A stretch of DNA of 64,000 nt from a bacterium (GCA_004299235.1 SCQL01000031.1:124001-188000), one strand, 5' to 3'; positions 42,250 to 52,007 are shown, counted from the stretch's first letter. Translations and numbers: made by a program. The notes: generated by a model not told the origin, from the letters alone.

Positions 42250-43962
42250 TCAGGCAAGCTCGACCGTGCTGGGCTCGAAGAACCAGATTGGGTTGGCGTC
42301 GAACCTGGAAACGATGTCCTTGCGGACGCCGAACTGGTAGAAGGCCTCGAAGAGCCACGAGTACGGCCCGTGCTGGTTGAGCATTCGTTGAGCCTGCTGC
42401 ACCATCTGCAGCTGTTTCGTCTGGTCCAGCGTCGTCAGCGCCGTCGTCGCCAGGTCGGAGATCTGCTTGGCTTCGGCCGAGGCGCTCGAGTCCCACTGGA
42501 ACCGCTTCCTGGCGACAGAGCCACCGGCGGCGAAGTAGGGCAGGGAGTCCGTCCAGCTGGCGAAGTCCAAGGACCACCAGTGAAGGTACGCCTCGAGCTT
42601 ACCCGCGCGGTTGGCGGTCTGGGCCTCGGAGAACAGCTTCGGGTCCAGGTTGGCGGTGATCCCGACCCGAGCGAGGTCGGACTTGATCTTGGTCGCCACG
42701 TCCGGTGAGTGCACGGTGCCGAAGACCTCGTCCGTGCCGAAGGTCAGGGTGAAGCTGAATCCGTTCGGGTTGCCGGCCTGTGCGAGCGCGGCCTTGGCCT
42801 TGTCGAGATCCTGCGCCTGGTGCTCGCCGCGAGGCAGGCCGCCGGCCAGCTCGGGAGGCGTGCACGAGCCGATGTAGTCGCCACCACCCTGATAGATGCT
42901 GCGGAGACCGTCGTAGTCGATGGCGAACTTGATCGCGTCCCAGTTCGCGGTATTGCGCAGCGCCGGGTTGAGCTGGGCGCTCCAGCCGAGGAAGACGGGA
43001 GCCACGGCCCCGATCTTGACGATCGAGATGTCGGGGTGCCCCTGAGCCAGGCTGGCGGCGATGTCGGGGGTCAGGTTGAGCGCCACGTGAGCATCCCCAC
43101 GCAGGAGCACGTCCCTCTGAGTTCCGGGGTCGGCGACAAAGTTGAAGATGATCTGGTCGACCTTGGGCGCGGGCCCCCAGTAGTTCGGGTTCCGCTTCAG
43201 GACCAGCTTGGTGCCCCGGGTCCAGCTGTCCAGCACGAACGGACCCGAGCCCGCCGAATGCTGGTCCAGCCACGGGCCCGCGGTGTCGGTCTTCGCCGCG
43301 TCGGCGGCGTTGGTGCCGCCGTGCGCCTTCATCGCCGAGGTCTGGGCCAGGTTGAGGGAAGGCGTGGTCAGGATCGAGAGCAGGCCGACGTTGATACCGT
43401 CAAGCGAAAGCTTGACCTGGTTGGGGCCGGTCTTTTCGACCGACTTCACCCCGTCCAGCAGGTACGAACCAGGGCCCTTCAGGTTCAGGAACCGCTGGAA
43501 GGACCAGACGAGGTCGTCGGCGGTCGCCGCCGTCCCGTCCGAGAACTTCACGGCGGGGTCGAGATTGAAGACGTACGAAAGCCCGTCCTGGCTGACGTCC
43601 CACGTCTTGGCGTAATCGGCGACGAGGTCGCTGATGTTGGCCGCCCGGTAGGTGACCAGCTGGTCGTAGAGCGCCCGGCCGAAGATCGGCCATTCCGGCT
43701 CGTAGGCGCTGTCCGGGTCGAGGGTGCGCAGGGAGCCCTGGCTCATGGCCACGAGCAGGGTCTTGGTCTTGGCGGTGGACTGGCCGCCGGTGGCGCAGGC
43801 GCTCAGGACCCCGGCCATGAGCGACGGGACGACAGCGGCGGCGATGCTGCGACCCATGAACTGGCGACGCGTGGTGTCGGCGTTCAGCAACGACCGGAGG
43901 AAGTCGGCCCCCTGCTCGGAGTCGGGGACCATGCGCTTGGGCTCCCGGGTGCTCTGGCTCAC
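42250..43962 (-). CDS. ABC solute-binding protein, family 5 (Opp/Dpp type)
   Basis: 570 aa. A twin-arginine-type signal (TRRQFMGR) ends in the lipobox VLSACA; the mature part has the family-5 pattern (LDPDSAYEPE, VKFSDGTAATADDLVWSF, GSGPFVLDSW, NPNYWG, FAIDYDGL). It captures substrate for the DppBCDF-like proteins encoded later in the operon. It is the first gene of the thirteen-gene unit, facing the FadR-type gene at 44154. Confidence 0.9.
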   Translation of the reverse strand: MSQSTREPKRMVPDSEQGADFLRSLLNADTTRRQFMGRSIAAAVVPSLMAGVLSACATGGQSTAKTKTLLVAMSQGSLRTLDPDSAYEPEWPIFGRALYDQLVTYRAANISDLVADYAKTWDVSQDGLSYVFNLDPAVKFSDGTAATADDLVWSFQRFLNLKGPGSYLLDGVKSVEKTGPNQVKLSLDGINVGLLSILTTPSLNLAQTSAMKAHGGTNAADAAKTDTAGPWLDQHSAGSGPFVLDSWTRGTKLVLKRNPNYWGPAPKVDQIIFNFVADPGTQRDVLLRGDAHVALNLTPDIAASLAQGHPDISIVKIGAVAPVFLGWSAQLNPALRNTANWDAIKFAIDYDGLRSIYQGGGDYIGSCTPPELAGGLPRGEHQAQDLDKAKAALAQAGNPNGFSFTLTFGTDEVFGTVHSPDVATKIKSDLARVGITANLDPKLFSEAQTANRAGKLEAYLHWWSLDFASWTDSLPYFAAGGSVARKRFQWDSSASAEAKQISDLATTALTTLDQTKQLQMVQQAQRMLNQHGPYSWLFEAFYQFGVRKDIVSRFDANPIWFFEPSTVELA

Positions 43963-44038
43963 GCTATCTCACCTCTCTGAAAGCCCGGAGAACGCAGTCC
44001 GCCGGGCAATTTTGGCCGGATTGCCGATTTACAAATGC

Positions 44039-44058
44039 TATCAGCAATCTATCTGATA
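44039..44058. promoter_or_regulatory. Inverted repeat in the operon/FadR divergent region
   Basis: TATCAG (44039-44044), 8-bp spacer, CTGATA (44053-44058), in the only AT-rich part of the 191-bp gap. GCTATCAGC at 44037-44045 is the reverse complement of the GCTGATAG seen before the second FadR module (58544). Candidate binding site for the neighbouring regulator. Confidence 0.4.
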
Positions 44059-44153
44059 TCTGGTACCTTAGTAGCCTCATGAGTGCATGTCAAGCCGCCG
44101 GTGGCCCAAAATGCCGTAGCACCGCAAGATTCATGGGAAGGGAACGGTAGGAA

Positions 44154-44921
44154 ATGCAACACGGGCGGCCGCGTCGATCGAAGCTGAGCGATCACGTCGT
44201 CCTCCACCTGGCCCGAGAGATCGTCAGCGGCCGGCTGGCGCCCGGCGAGGCCGCTGCGCCGGCGGCGGAGATGGCTGTCGGCTTCGAGATCAGCCAACCG
44301 GTGGTGCGGGAATCCATCCACGCCCTGGTCAACCTGGGAATGCTTCGCGTCCACCAGGGCAAGCGCACACAGGTGCTACCGCCGCGCGAATGGAACGTGA
44401 TGGCCCCGATCGTGCAGCAGGCGTATCTGCTCGAAGGCCGCGCCGACAAGCTCACCGCGCACTTCTACGAGGTCCGGCTGGCGCTGGAGAGCAGGGCGGC
44501 CAGCTGGGCGGCGGAAAGAGCTGGGGGGGAGGAGCTGGCGCGGCTTCAACGTCTCGCCCAACAGCTGTATGCCATCTCCACGGGAACCCGAGATGTCGAG
44601 GCCTTCTTAGCGGTCGATCACGACTTCCATACGGCTGTCGCCAGCGCGTCCGGGAACGAGGTCCTGCTTGGCGTGCTGCGCAACCTGCAGGTTTTTCTGT
44701 CCCGGGCGTGGTCCGCGTCCCGCGTTGCCGCGCAGCACCTGGCCCTCCTGGCCGAGCAGCACGGCGCGATCGCGCGAGCCATCGCCGCCGGCGACTCCAA
44801 GGCGGCATCGCACGCGATGGAGGACCACATCCAGTGGGCGATGCAGTTGGAGGCTTCCGGACACGATCGACGCGATTCCCACGCCGGCCGGGTCGAGCTC
44901 CAGCCTCGCTCCGCGCCCTGA
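44154..44921 (+). CDS. FadR-subfamily GntR regulator
   Basis: 255 aa. GntR helix-turn-helix followed by an FCD domain with metal residues in DHDFHTAV, AEQHGAIARA and EDHIQWA. The usual 'LPSE..LA' motif is altered (EAAAPAAEMAVGFEIS), so DNA specificity may be unusual. It is divergent from the thirteen-gene operon and probably its repressor. It is a clear paralogue of the regulator at 59642 (shared GKRTxVLxxREWN and ISTG segments). Confidence 0.86.
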   Translation: MQHGRPRRSKLSDHVVLHLAREIVSGRLAPGEAAAPAAEMAVGFEISQPVVRESIHALVNLGMLRVHQGKRTQVLPPREWNVMAPIVQQAYLLEGRADKLTAHFYEVRLALESRAASWAAERAGGEELARLQRLAQQLYAISTGTRDVEAFLAVDHDFHTAVASASGNEVLLGVLRNLQVFLSRAWSASRVAAQHLALLAEQHGAIARAIAAGDSKAASHAMEDHIQWAMQLEASGHDRRDSHAGRVELQPRSAP

Positions 44922-44922
44922 C

Positions 44923-44942
44923 CGCAAGGCCGTCGCCTTGCG
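44923..44942. terminator. Hairpin between convergent genes
   Basis: CGCAAGGC, loop CGTC, GCCTTGCG: a perfect 8-bp stem in the 27 bp between the FadR-type stop and the dehydrogenase stop. Likely shared terminator. Confidence 0.65.
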
Positions 44943-44948
44943 CCCTGT

Positions 44949-45911
44949 TCAGTAGCCGAGCCGCGCGCTCGCCTGGCCTAGCAGAGTCCGGCCGTCGGCA
45001 AACCGCCTGACGTTGTCGCGAACCAGCTCGGCCAGAGGCCCCCGGCCTCGCTCGTCCGGGTTGGCCGAGTGCGGAGTGATGAGGACGTTGTCCATCCCCC
45101 ACAGCGGATGATCCTTGGGCAGCGGCTCGGGATCGGTCACATCCAGCGCGGCGCCGCCGATCAGGCCCCGCTCGAGGGCGGCCACCAGCTCCCCGGTGCG
45201 CACCAGGGCGCCCCTTGCCACATTGACCAGGAGCGCGTGCTTCGGCATGGCCTCCAGCTCTCGCGCACCGATCATGCCGGCCGTCTGGGCGGTCAGCGCA
45301 CACGCCAGCACCACGCAGTCCGCGGCGGACAGCGCTTCGAGGAGCCTGTCCTGCCCCCAGGTGCCGTTCGCGCCGTCGACTGCTGTTGGATGGCGCCTGA
45401 CCACGGTCACAGAGACGCGGAACGGCGCCAGCAGAGGCAGCAGGGCGCCGGTGATGCCTCCCGCGCCGACGATGGTGATTCGAGAGTCGTACAGGCTCCC
45501 GCCCACAACCTCGATCCAGGCTCGGCGACGCGCCAGGGACGGAATGTCTCGCAAAGAGGCCAGGATCATGGCGAGGGCATGCTCGGCGACCGCCTCCCCG
45601 TAGATGGCCTTGGCGCAGGTCCAGAGCCGGCCGTCACCGATCAGTTCGAGGTATCTCTCGATCCCCGCGGACGGGAGCTGGACCCACCGTACGGAGGGAG
45701 CCGCCTCGAGCAGGCGGCGCAGCTGACCGGCATCGCGGCCGTACCAGACAAGACCGGTCGCATCGGCCGGTGACGTCAGCACACCACCGCCGGCGACCAC
45801 TGCCTCGGCGAGCCAGTGAGGAGCGCCCTCAGGCTCGATTGCGATTGATGGAGCGCGCGCCAACGCCGCGAGCATACCGCCTCGAAAACGCAGGCCGCGA
45901 GGGCGACCCAT
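44949..45911 (-). CDS. D-isomer 2-hydroxyacid dehydrogenase family protein
   Basis: 320 aa. NAD-binding IVGAGGITGALL; the catalytic Arg in VNVARGALV, Glu in DVTDPEPLP and His in LITPHSANP are all present. The third Gly of the dinucleotide motif is Thr. It reduces a 2-oxo acid or oxidises a D-2-hydroxy acid. ATG 45911 has GGAGGG upstream; ATG 45875 is possible. Last gene behind the Pot-like importer, 25 bp after the permease. Confidence 0.86.
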   Translation of the reverse strand: MGRPRGLRFRGGMLAALARAPSIAIEPEGAPHWLAEAVVAGGGVLTSPADATGLVWYGRDAGQLRRLLEAAPSVRWVQLPSAGIERYLELIGDGRLWTCAKAIYGEAVAEHALAMILASLRDIPSLARRRAWIEVVGGSLYDSRITIVGAGGITGALLPLLAPFRVSVTVVRRHPTAVDGANGTWGQDRLLEALSAADCVVLACALTAQTAGMIGARELEAMPKHALLVNVARGALVRTGELVAALERGLIGGAALDVTDPEPLPKDHPLWGMDNVLITPHSANPDERGRGPLAELVRDNVRRFADGRTLLGQASARLGY

Positions 45912-45936
45912 GGGATGAAGTCCCTCCGCTCCAGCC

Positions 45937-47691
45937 CTATCCTTTGGCGCTGAGCCGGCGCTGCACGATCTGCATGCACAGCAGTGCCAGCAGCGCGCCG
46001 ACAACGATCACGGTGCCGATCGCATTGACCGTGGGGGAGACTTCCGTGCGCAGCTGACTCCACACATAGAGCGGAAGAGTCTCCGTCGAACCGGCGACGA
46101 GAAACGTGATCACGAACTCATCCAGGGACAGGGTGATCGCGAACAGAAGGGCCGCCACGATGCCCGGCACCATCAGGGGCAGGACCACCCGCACGAACCG
46201 GCCCGTCCACGTCGCCCCGAGATCGCTGGCCGCCTCTTCCAATCGGCGGTCGAATCCATACTGCTGCGCCGCGATCACCAGGAACGCGTAGGGCACGACG
46301 TACGTGATATGGCCGGCGATGATCGTCGCGAGCGAGAGCTGCAGATGAATGGCGGTGAACAGCTCCAGCAGGCCGAACCCGACCAACAGCGGCGGTACCA
46401 CCAGCGCCGCGATCATCAGCTGACGAAGCATCGCTCCACCGATGAAGCGGCTTCGGGTGACGACATAGGCGGCCGGTGCCGCGATGACCACCGCACCGAG
46501 GCTGGCGGCCGCCGCCACCTCGAGGCTGGTGCCGATGGAGTGGAGCATGCTGCTGTCGTTCAACAGGCCTCTGTACCAGTCGAGGGTGAAGCCGGTCGGC
46601 GGGAAGACTCCGGCTCGTGACGCATCGAAGGAGAACACCACCAGCATGGCGATGGGCATGAACAGGAAGGCGTAAACGCACACCGCGTAGGCGCTCATCA
46701 GAATGCTTCGCCGGGGCTTGCGGGCTCCCCCGGCGGCCAACATCGAGCCGGTGCCACCCGCATAGACCTTGCCGAGGTCCGCCGACCGTCCGAACACCGC
46801 CATCACCCCGAGCGCCGAAACCAGCACCAGGAAGGCCAGTGCCGAACCGAGGGGGAAGTCCAGAGCCTCGAACAAGGTGACCGCAAGGTTGCCGACCATC
46901 GTCCCCCGGCCGCCGCCGAGGAGCTCGGGTGTGATGAACAGGCCGAGGGTCGGCACGAAGACGAAGATGACCGCCACCTGGACTCCCGACGAGGTCAACG
47001 GCACCGTGATCCGGCGAAACACCGTCGACGCCGACGCGCCGAGGTCGCGAGCCGCCTCGTGAAGATCCTCACCGACCCGGTCCAATGAGCTGTGGATGGC
47101 CAGGATGGCAAACGGCAACGACAGGTACGCGGCCGCAACCACGACCGCACCCGTCGTGTAGAGCATGTGGAGGGGGTGTCGAATCAGGCCGATCTGAAGC
47201 AATAGTGAGTTGATGACCCCATGCTCCCCGAGCACGCCGATCCACGCGTAGTTCCGAATCAAGGAGCTGGTCAGGAAAGGAACCAGGATCAGGATGATCA
47301 AGAACGTCCGCCAGGTGGAGGTGAAGCGCGCCAGGAAGTACGCCATCGGATACGCCGCGACGACGACGCATATGGTCGTCAGGGCAGCGATCCAGACCGT
47401 CTTCACGAGCACTCCGGTGTATGCCGAATCCCGTAGGACTTCGATGTAGTTCGACAGGTTCCAGGTCGGGATCATCTGGAAGTCCCGGAATTGCCAGAAG
47501 CTGAAGACGAGCATCATCACGGCCGGGACGAGGATGAAGCCGATCGTCCACAAGCTCAGGGGAATTGCCGGGGCCGCCCTCCTGAGAGCGCCCAGCACCC
47601 GAGTCGCCGAGCCCGCGGGGACGGGCACCGGCCGTCCGTTCCGGGCGGCGGTCCGAGCCCTAAGCATCTGCCGGAAGGACGTAGGCGTCAT
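45937..47691 (-). CDS. Fused ABC permease (two PotB/PotC-like halves)
   Basis: 584 aa with twelve or so membrane helices. The first half has the coupling loop EAARDLGASASTVFRRITVP and the second EEAASDLGATWTGRFVRVVLP, so both permease units are in one chain, separated by a short Gly/Ala/Arg linker near residue 300. Fused permeases are known for Fe3+ (FbpB) and some polyamine-type importers. ATG 47691 has GGAG upstream and overlaps the ATPase gene by 32 bp. Confidence 0.88.
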   Translation of the reverse strand: MTPTSFRQMLRARTAARNGRPVPVPAGSATRVLGALRRAAPAIPLSLWTIGFILVPAVMMLVFSFWQFRDFQMIPTWNLSNYIEVLRDSAYTGVLVKTVWIAALTTICVVVAAYPMAYFLARFTSTWRTFLIILILVPFLTSSLIRNYAWIGVLGEHGVINSLLLQIGLIRHPLHMLYTTGAVVVAAAYLSLPFAILAIHSSLDRVGEDLHEAARDLGASASTVFRRITVPLTSSGVQVAVIFVFVPTLGLFITPELLGGGRGTMVGNLAVTLFEALDFPLGSALAFLVLVSALGVMAVFGRSADLGKVYAGGTGSMLAAGGARKPRRSILMSAYAVCVYAFLFMPIAMLVVFSFDASRAGVFPPTGFTLDWYRGLLNDSSMLHSIGTSLEVAAAASLGAVVIAAPAAYVVTRSRFIGGAMLRQLMIAALVVPPLLVGFGLLELFTAIHLQLSLATIIAGHITYVVPYAFLVIAAQQYGFDRRLEEAASDLGATWTGRFVRVVLPLMVPGIVAALLFAITLSLDEFVITFLVAGSTETLPLYVWSQLRTEVSPTVNAIGTVIVVGALLALLCMQIVQRRLSAKG

Positions 47692-48781
47692 CAGGGCTCC
47701 AGGTGGCGACCACGGTCTGCCCCACCTCGAGTTGCAGACGGCGCCACAGGTCGGATGCTCCACCGAAGGCGCGCAGCTTGACTCCGAAGCTCAGCTCCAC
47801 CACCGCCTCGACATACGCTCCGACGAACAGCACCTCCGTCACCCGGCCCGTCAGGCGGGGCCGCGACCCGTTCTCGGTGGCGGTTCCCGTCTCGAGGCGC
47901 ACGTCCTCGGGCCGTATGAGCATCACCGCCGGTGTGTCAGCGCCGATGTCGACCCACCTCGCACACTCTGTCGCCTGGCCGTCGGGCAGCCTGACCCTGG
48001 CCCGATCGGGCAACGCCTGGAGCAGCTCCACCGGGATGACGGTGTTGTTGCCGATGAAGTTGGCAACCCAGACTGACGACGGACGCCGGTAGACATCCCG
48101 CGGCGAACCCAGCTGAACGATGCGCCCTCCGGACATGGCCGCGATCCGGTCCGACATCACGAGCGCCTCTTCCTGGTCGTGCGTCACGTGGATGAAGGCG
48201 ATGCCGGACTCGCGGTGGATGCGCTTCATCTCCATCTGCATCTCCTTGCGCAGCTTCAGATCCAGGGCGCCGAACGGTTCATCAAGCAGGAGCACGGCCG
48301 GCCGATCGACCAGGGCCCGCGCCAGCGCCACGCGCTGCTGCTGACCTCCACTCAATTGGTAGGGCCGCCGATGCCCCAACCCGCCCAGCCCGACCGAACG
48401 CAAGGCCGCTTCCACCCGTTCTCGCACCTGCTGGGCCGGCGCACGCTTGGTCTGCAGCGAGAACGCCACGTTCTCGAAGACATCGAGGTGTGGGAACAGC
48501 GCATAGCTCTGAAAGACCGTGTGCACATCCCGCCGGTTGGGGGGCACGCGGTCCATCGGCCGCCCGCCGATGTGGAGCGAGCCCTGGTCCTGGGCCTCGA
48601 ACCCGGCAATGATCCGAAGGGTTGTGGTCTTGCCACACCCGCTCGGCCCCAGGAGCGTCAGGAACTCGCCTTCTCGCACCTCCAGCGTGATTTCACGCAG
48701 CACCTGCACGTCCTCAAACCATTTGGAGACCCCATCCAGCTTGAGCACCACCGGGCCGCCTGGCGCCCCCTCGGTGCTCAT
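47660..48781 (-). CDS. Spermidine/putrescine-type ABC ATPase (PotA-like)
   Basis: 373 aa. Walker A GPSGCGKTTTLR, signature YQLSGGQQQRVALARAL, Walker B LLLDEPFGALD, switch VTHDQEEAL, and a C-terminal TOBE-like domain. The frame is open to 48886; ATG 48781 is chosen because the domain starts 13 residues later, but no clear ribosome-binding site decides it. Energises the fused permease. Confidence 0.9.
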   Translation of the reverse strand: MSTEGAPGGPVVLKLDGVSKWFEDVQVLREITLEVREGEFLTLLGPSGCGKTTTLRIIAGFEAQDQGSLHIGGRPMDRVPPNRRDVHTVFQSYALFPHLDVFENVAFSLQTKRAPAQQVRERVEAALRSVGLGGLGHRRPYQLSGGQQQRVALARALVDRPAVLLLDEPFGALDLKLRKEMQMEMKRIHRESGIAFIHVTHDQEEALVMSDRIAAMSGGRIVQLGSPRDVYRRPSSVWVANFIGNNTVIPVELLQALPDRARVRLPDGQATECARWVDIGADTPAVMLIRPEDVRLETGTATENGSRPRLTGRVTEVLFVGAYVEAVVELSFGVKLRAFGGASDLWRRLQLEVGQTVVATWSPDDAYVLPADA

Positions 48782-48940
48782 GTCGCCGAGGGGGGTTGTG
48801 GCAACTCGATCGGGGTTCGGCTCCGCCCGGCCGTTGCCTGGCTCGATCGACGGCAATGCGCCACGCGGCTCATGCGGGGGCATCACACCGCACGCCGCCG
48901 AGGGACCTCTCGAGCGGAACCCAGAACGTGATCGACAAGG

Positions 48941-50065
48941 CTATGCCGCCTTGAATTCGTTCCAGACGTTGAGCCACTTCTGGTCGTCGGACGGCGGCGC
49001 CAGCTCCACCATCTTCTCGACGACGTCCCAGTTCTCCATGCCCATCGCGGTGACCCAATCGTCGTGGCCGTTGTCCTTGAGCCACTTGACGGCCTTTTCG
49101 TTGGCCGACGGGTACTTGACCGCCAGCGCCTGGGCCACCTGCGACTCGGTGCTGCCGTAGTAGTCGATCCACTTCAAGGCCGAGGCCCGGTGGGCCGCTC
49201 CCGCGACCAGCATGTTGCCATCAACCCACCCGACTGTGCCCTCCGTCGGGACGATCAGGGAAAAATCTCCGCCGCCCGCGGCCTTGATTCGAAGCACCAC
49301 GCCGACCGAGGTGGCGAGCCCGAGATCGCCTTCACCAGCGGCCATCAGTTTGGAGAAGTCGCCGCTCGAAGCCGTGAACGCCTTGATGTTGGGCTTCAGG
49401 TCCAGCAGCCTCTTTTTGACCTCGCCCAGCTGGGCGTCGGTGAGGTCGAACGGCTTCGGATAACCCAGCCAGACGGCGATGGCGGCGATGGTCTCCTCCG
49501 GGCGGTCCATCTGAATCACACGCCCGCGGAACTTTTTGTCCCACAGATCCCAGGCCGACGTGAACGTGGGCACCACGCCCTTGCGCGCGACGATCGGCTC
49601 GACCGACCAGGCATTGGGGAACTGCATCATTCGCCCATCCGACGTCAGCCAAGGCTTGAACTTCTGGAACTGTGGTGCCAGTGACTGCGTGCTCGCGAGC
49701 TGCGCCATGTCGATCGGCTCGATCAGGTGGTTCTGGTTGCAGATCTGCGGCCAGAAGCCGTCCACCTGACCGACGTCATAGGTCCCGCCGCCGCCCTGCT
49801 TGAGCTTCAGGAAGGCCGTGCTGTCGTCCTCGACGTCAATGGCGTTGACCGAGGGGCCGTACTTGCTTTGGAAGCCGTTCATGATCGTCGGAATGTGATA
49901 CGAGCCGAAACTCAGCCAGTTGACAGGTCCGGTGAGAGCCTCTGAGGTCGCCGGGCTGGAGCTCCCTCCGCACGCGGCCAGCGCCTCGCTCGCACCTCCG
50001 AGGGCGAGGAGGCCGCCTCCAACCATCAGGCCCTTGCGAATGAATTCGCGGCGACTCGTGTCCAT
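48941..50065 (-). CDS. Spermidine/putrescine-type solute-binding protein (PotD-like)
   Basis: 374 aa. Tat signal SRREFIRKG and lipobox ALAACG, then a family-1 binding-protein fold (WDLWDKKFRGRV; VGWVDGNMLVAGAAH). First gene of the Pot-like unit, divergent from the flavoprotein at 50298. The substrate may be a polyamine or another small organic ion; the downstream 2-hydroxyacid dehydrogenase does not point to polyamines. Confidence 0.88.
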   Translation of the reverse strand: MDTSRREFIRKGLMVGGGLLALGGASEALAACGGSSSPATSEALTGPVNWLSFGSYHIPTIMNGFQSKYGPSVNAIDVEDDSTAFLKLKQGGGGTYDVGQVDGFWPQICNQNHLIEPIDMAQLASTQSLAPQFQKFKPWLTSDGRMMQFPNAWSVEPIVARKGVVPTFTSAWDLWDKKFRGRVIQMDRPEETIAAIAVWLGYPKPFDLTDAQLGEVKKRLLDLKPNIKAFTASSGDFSKLMAAGEGDLGLATSVGVVLRIKAAGGGDFSLIVPTEGTVGWVDGNMLVAGAAHRASALKWIDYYGSTESQVAQALAVKYPSANEKAVKWLKDNGHDDWVTAMGMENWDVVEKMVELAPPSDDQKWLNVWNEFKAA

Positions 50066-50297
50066 GCGTTAACTCCTTTTGAATCTTCCGCGCTGGTTCT
50101 GATGCCTGACGCCGGACTCTGCCGACCTGGGCGAGTCCTTCGCCTGCCCGTCCCTGATTCCGGCGGGCAGCGCTCCCGTTCGATGGCGGATTTAATCACT
50201 CCACGGGCCCGGTGTCAAATATCGCAACGCCTTTGTTACAGTGGTCGATACATCGCCTCCGCCCCTGGAGGCCGCCCGGGTTGATGGAGAGCGGGTA

Positions 50298-52007
50298 ATG
50301 GTTCAGCGCGGCGCCCTTTGGAAGCTCGACTGCGACGTGCTCGTCGTGGGTGCCGGAGGCGCCGCCGGGAGGGCTGCCTTGGCCGCTTCGGACGCCGGCT
50401 GCCGAGTGGCCGTCGTCACCAAGCGACGCGCCGGCAAGGCCGGAGCCACCGCTGTCGGAGGCCGGATCACGGCCGTCGGCGCCTTCAACTGTGCTCGGCC
50501 GGAGCGCGGTGATCACCCCGACCTCTACTACCAGGACATGGCCGCCGCCGCCGCGGGCACCTGCAGCCCGCCCCTGGCGAGGATCATCGCCGATGAAGCC
50601 CCCGCCGCCTTCGATCGCCTCAGGGCGATGGGCGTTCCCTTCGTGACCGAGGGTGACGGCCTCCTCCAGGTGACGGGATGCTTCTCCACCCGGCCGCGCT
50701 CTTACCTGATCCCCGGTCACGGATTGCCCATCGTGACGGCCCAGACAGAGGAGCTCAGGCGGCGCGGCGTCCCCCTGCTCGACGACTGCAGCCTGGTGGA
50801 ACTGCTGGTCGACTCCGAGCGGGTGATCGGCGCCGTTGTCTGGCATCCCGAGCGCGGCTTCGGGGTCGCCCGCTGCGGCGCGGTGATCCTGGGCACCGGC
50901 GGCGCCGGCAACGTGTTCCCGCTCACGTTCAGCCCGCCTGACGTGACCGGCGACGGCTATGGGGCCGCCCTGCGGGCGGGCGCGGTGCTGGCCAACATGG
51001 AGTTCGTTCAATTCGGCTACTCCCTCCTCCATCCGGCCAAGAATGAGTTCGAGTCCTGGGTTTGGGCCCTGCAGCCCAGGGTGCTGAATGGGGAGGGACG
51101 CGAGTTCCTGCCCGCACGCATCGGAGGCTTGCCGGTCGCGGACGTTTTCGCCGAACGCTCGACGCACTATCCGTTCAGCGCCAGCAGGCCGGGTTCCCGG
51201 ATGCTCGACGTCCTCATCCAGAGGGAGATCAGCCGTGGCTCACCCACTCCCCATGGAGGCGTCTGGCTCGACTTCAGCGCCGTGGGCGCGCTGCCCGACG
51301 GCCTGTCCCGGTTGTGGCGTATCACCGCCGACTGGTTCCAGTCCCGAGGCGTCGATCTGGAGCACCAGCCGATCGAGGTCGGCCTCGTGGCCCATGCGTT
51401 CAATGGCGGGCTGGCGATCGACGAAAACGCCGAAAGCTCCGTCGGAGGCCTGTTTGCGGCCGGGGAGTGCGCGACCGGACCGCACGGAGCTGACCGGTTG
51501 GGAGGCAACATGCTCCTCGCGAGCCAGGTGTTCGGCGAGCGCGCCGGGCGTTACGCGGCCGGGGCTCGTGACGTCGCGTCCTGGCCGCGGGTGGAAGACG
51601 GGGCGGAGGCCCATCTCGGGCGGCTGCTGGCCGGACGGGCGGCCACCGACCAGCGCCGGCTGCGCCGCCAGCTGCAGCTGCGGATGGCCGCCGCCGGCGC
51701 CCTGGGGAGGGAGCGGGAAGGCATGTCTGAAGCCTTGACGTGGGTTCGGGAGGCCCAAGAGGTGATGTCCGGCCTACGCTGGGAGGATCGCACCGGGCCG
51801 CTCCTGCTGGATATGAGGAACCTCCTGCTCTCGGCCGAGTCCCTGCTGATGGCAGCGCTGCTGCGCGAGGAGTCGCGGGGGTCCCACTTCAGGACCGACC
51901 TTCCCGACCGAGACGACCGCCGCTGGGCAAAGCCGGTCTTCTCGCGGCTGGCCGGGGGGACGGTGCAACCCCTCTCCGCAACCTGGCCGGCGGTGCGCTC
52001 CCGGTGA
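50298..52007 (+). CDS. FAD-dependent oxidoreductase, fumarate reductase/succinate dehydrogenase flavoprotein family
   Basis: 569 aa. FAD-binding VLVVGAGGAAGRAALAA at the N-terminus and HGADRLGGNMLLASQVFGER near the FAD-contact helix. There is no signal peptide, haem domain or partner Fe-S subunit nearby, so it is probably a soluble dehydrogenase rather than a respiratory complex. GGAG precedes ATG 50298; an upstream ATG at 50241 lacks a site. First of three genes with RraA and SDR. Confidence 0.85.
   Translation: MVQRGALWKLDCDVLVVGAGGAAGRAALAASDAGCRVAVVTKRRAGKAGATAVGGRITAVGAFNCARPERGDHPDLYYQDMAAAAAGTCSPPLARIIADEAPAAFDRLRAMGVPFVTEGDGLLQVTGCFSTRPRSYLIPGHGLPIVTAQTEELRRRGVPLLDDCSLVELLVDSERVIGAVVWHPERGFGVARCGAVILGTGGAGNVFPLTFSPPDVTGDGYGAALRAGAVLANMEFVQFGYSLLHPAKNEFESWVWALQPRVLNGEGREFLPARIGGLPVADVFAERSTHYPFSASRPGSRMLDVLIQREISRGSPTPHGGVWLDFSAVGALPDGLSRLWRITADWFQSRGVDLEHQPIEVGLVAHAFNGGLAIDENAESSVGGLFAAGECATGPHGADRLGGNMLLASQVFGERAGRYAAGARDVASWPRVEDGAEAHLGRLLAGRAATDQRRLRRQLQLRMAAAGALGREREGMSEALTWVREAQEVMSGLRWEDRTGPLLLDMRNLLLSAESLLMAALLREESRGSHFRTDLPDRDDRRWAKPVFSRLAGGTVQPLSATWPAVRSR

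Noticed and set aside
42709-43980. A 423-residue open frame on the plus strand
   Set aside because: It is antisense to the family-5 binding protein and has shadow-type composition.
50298-52007. A respiratory succinate dehydrogenase operon
   Set aside because: No Fe-S or membrane-anchor subunit gene is adjacent, and the following genes are RraA and SDR.
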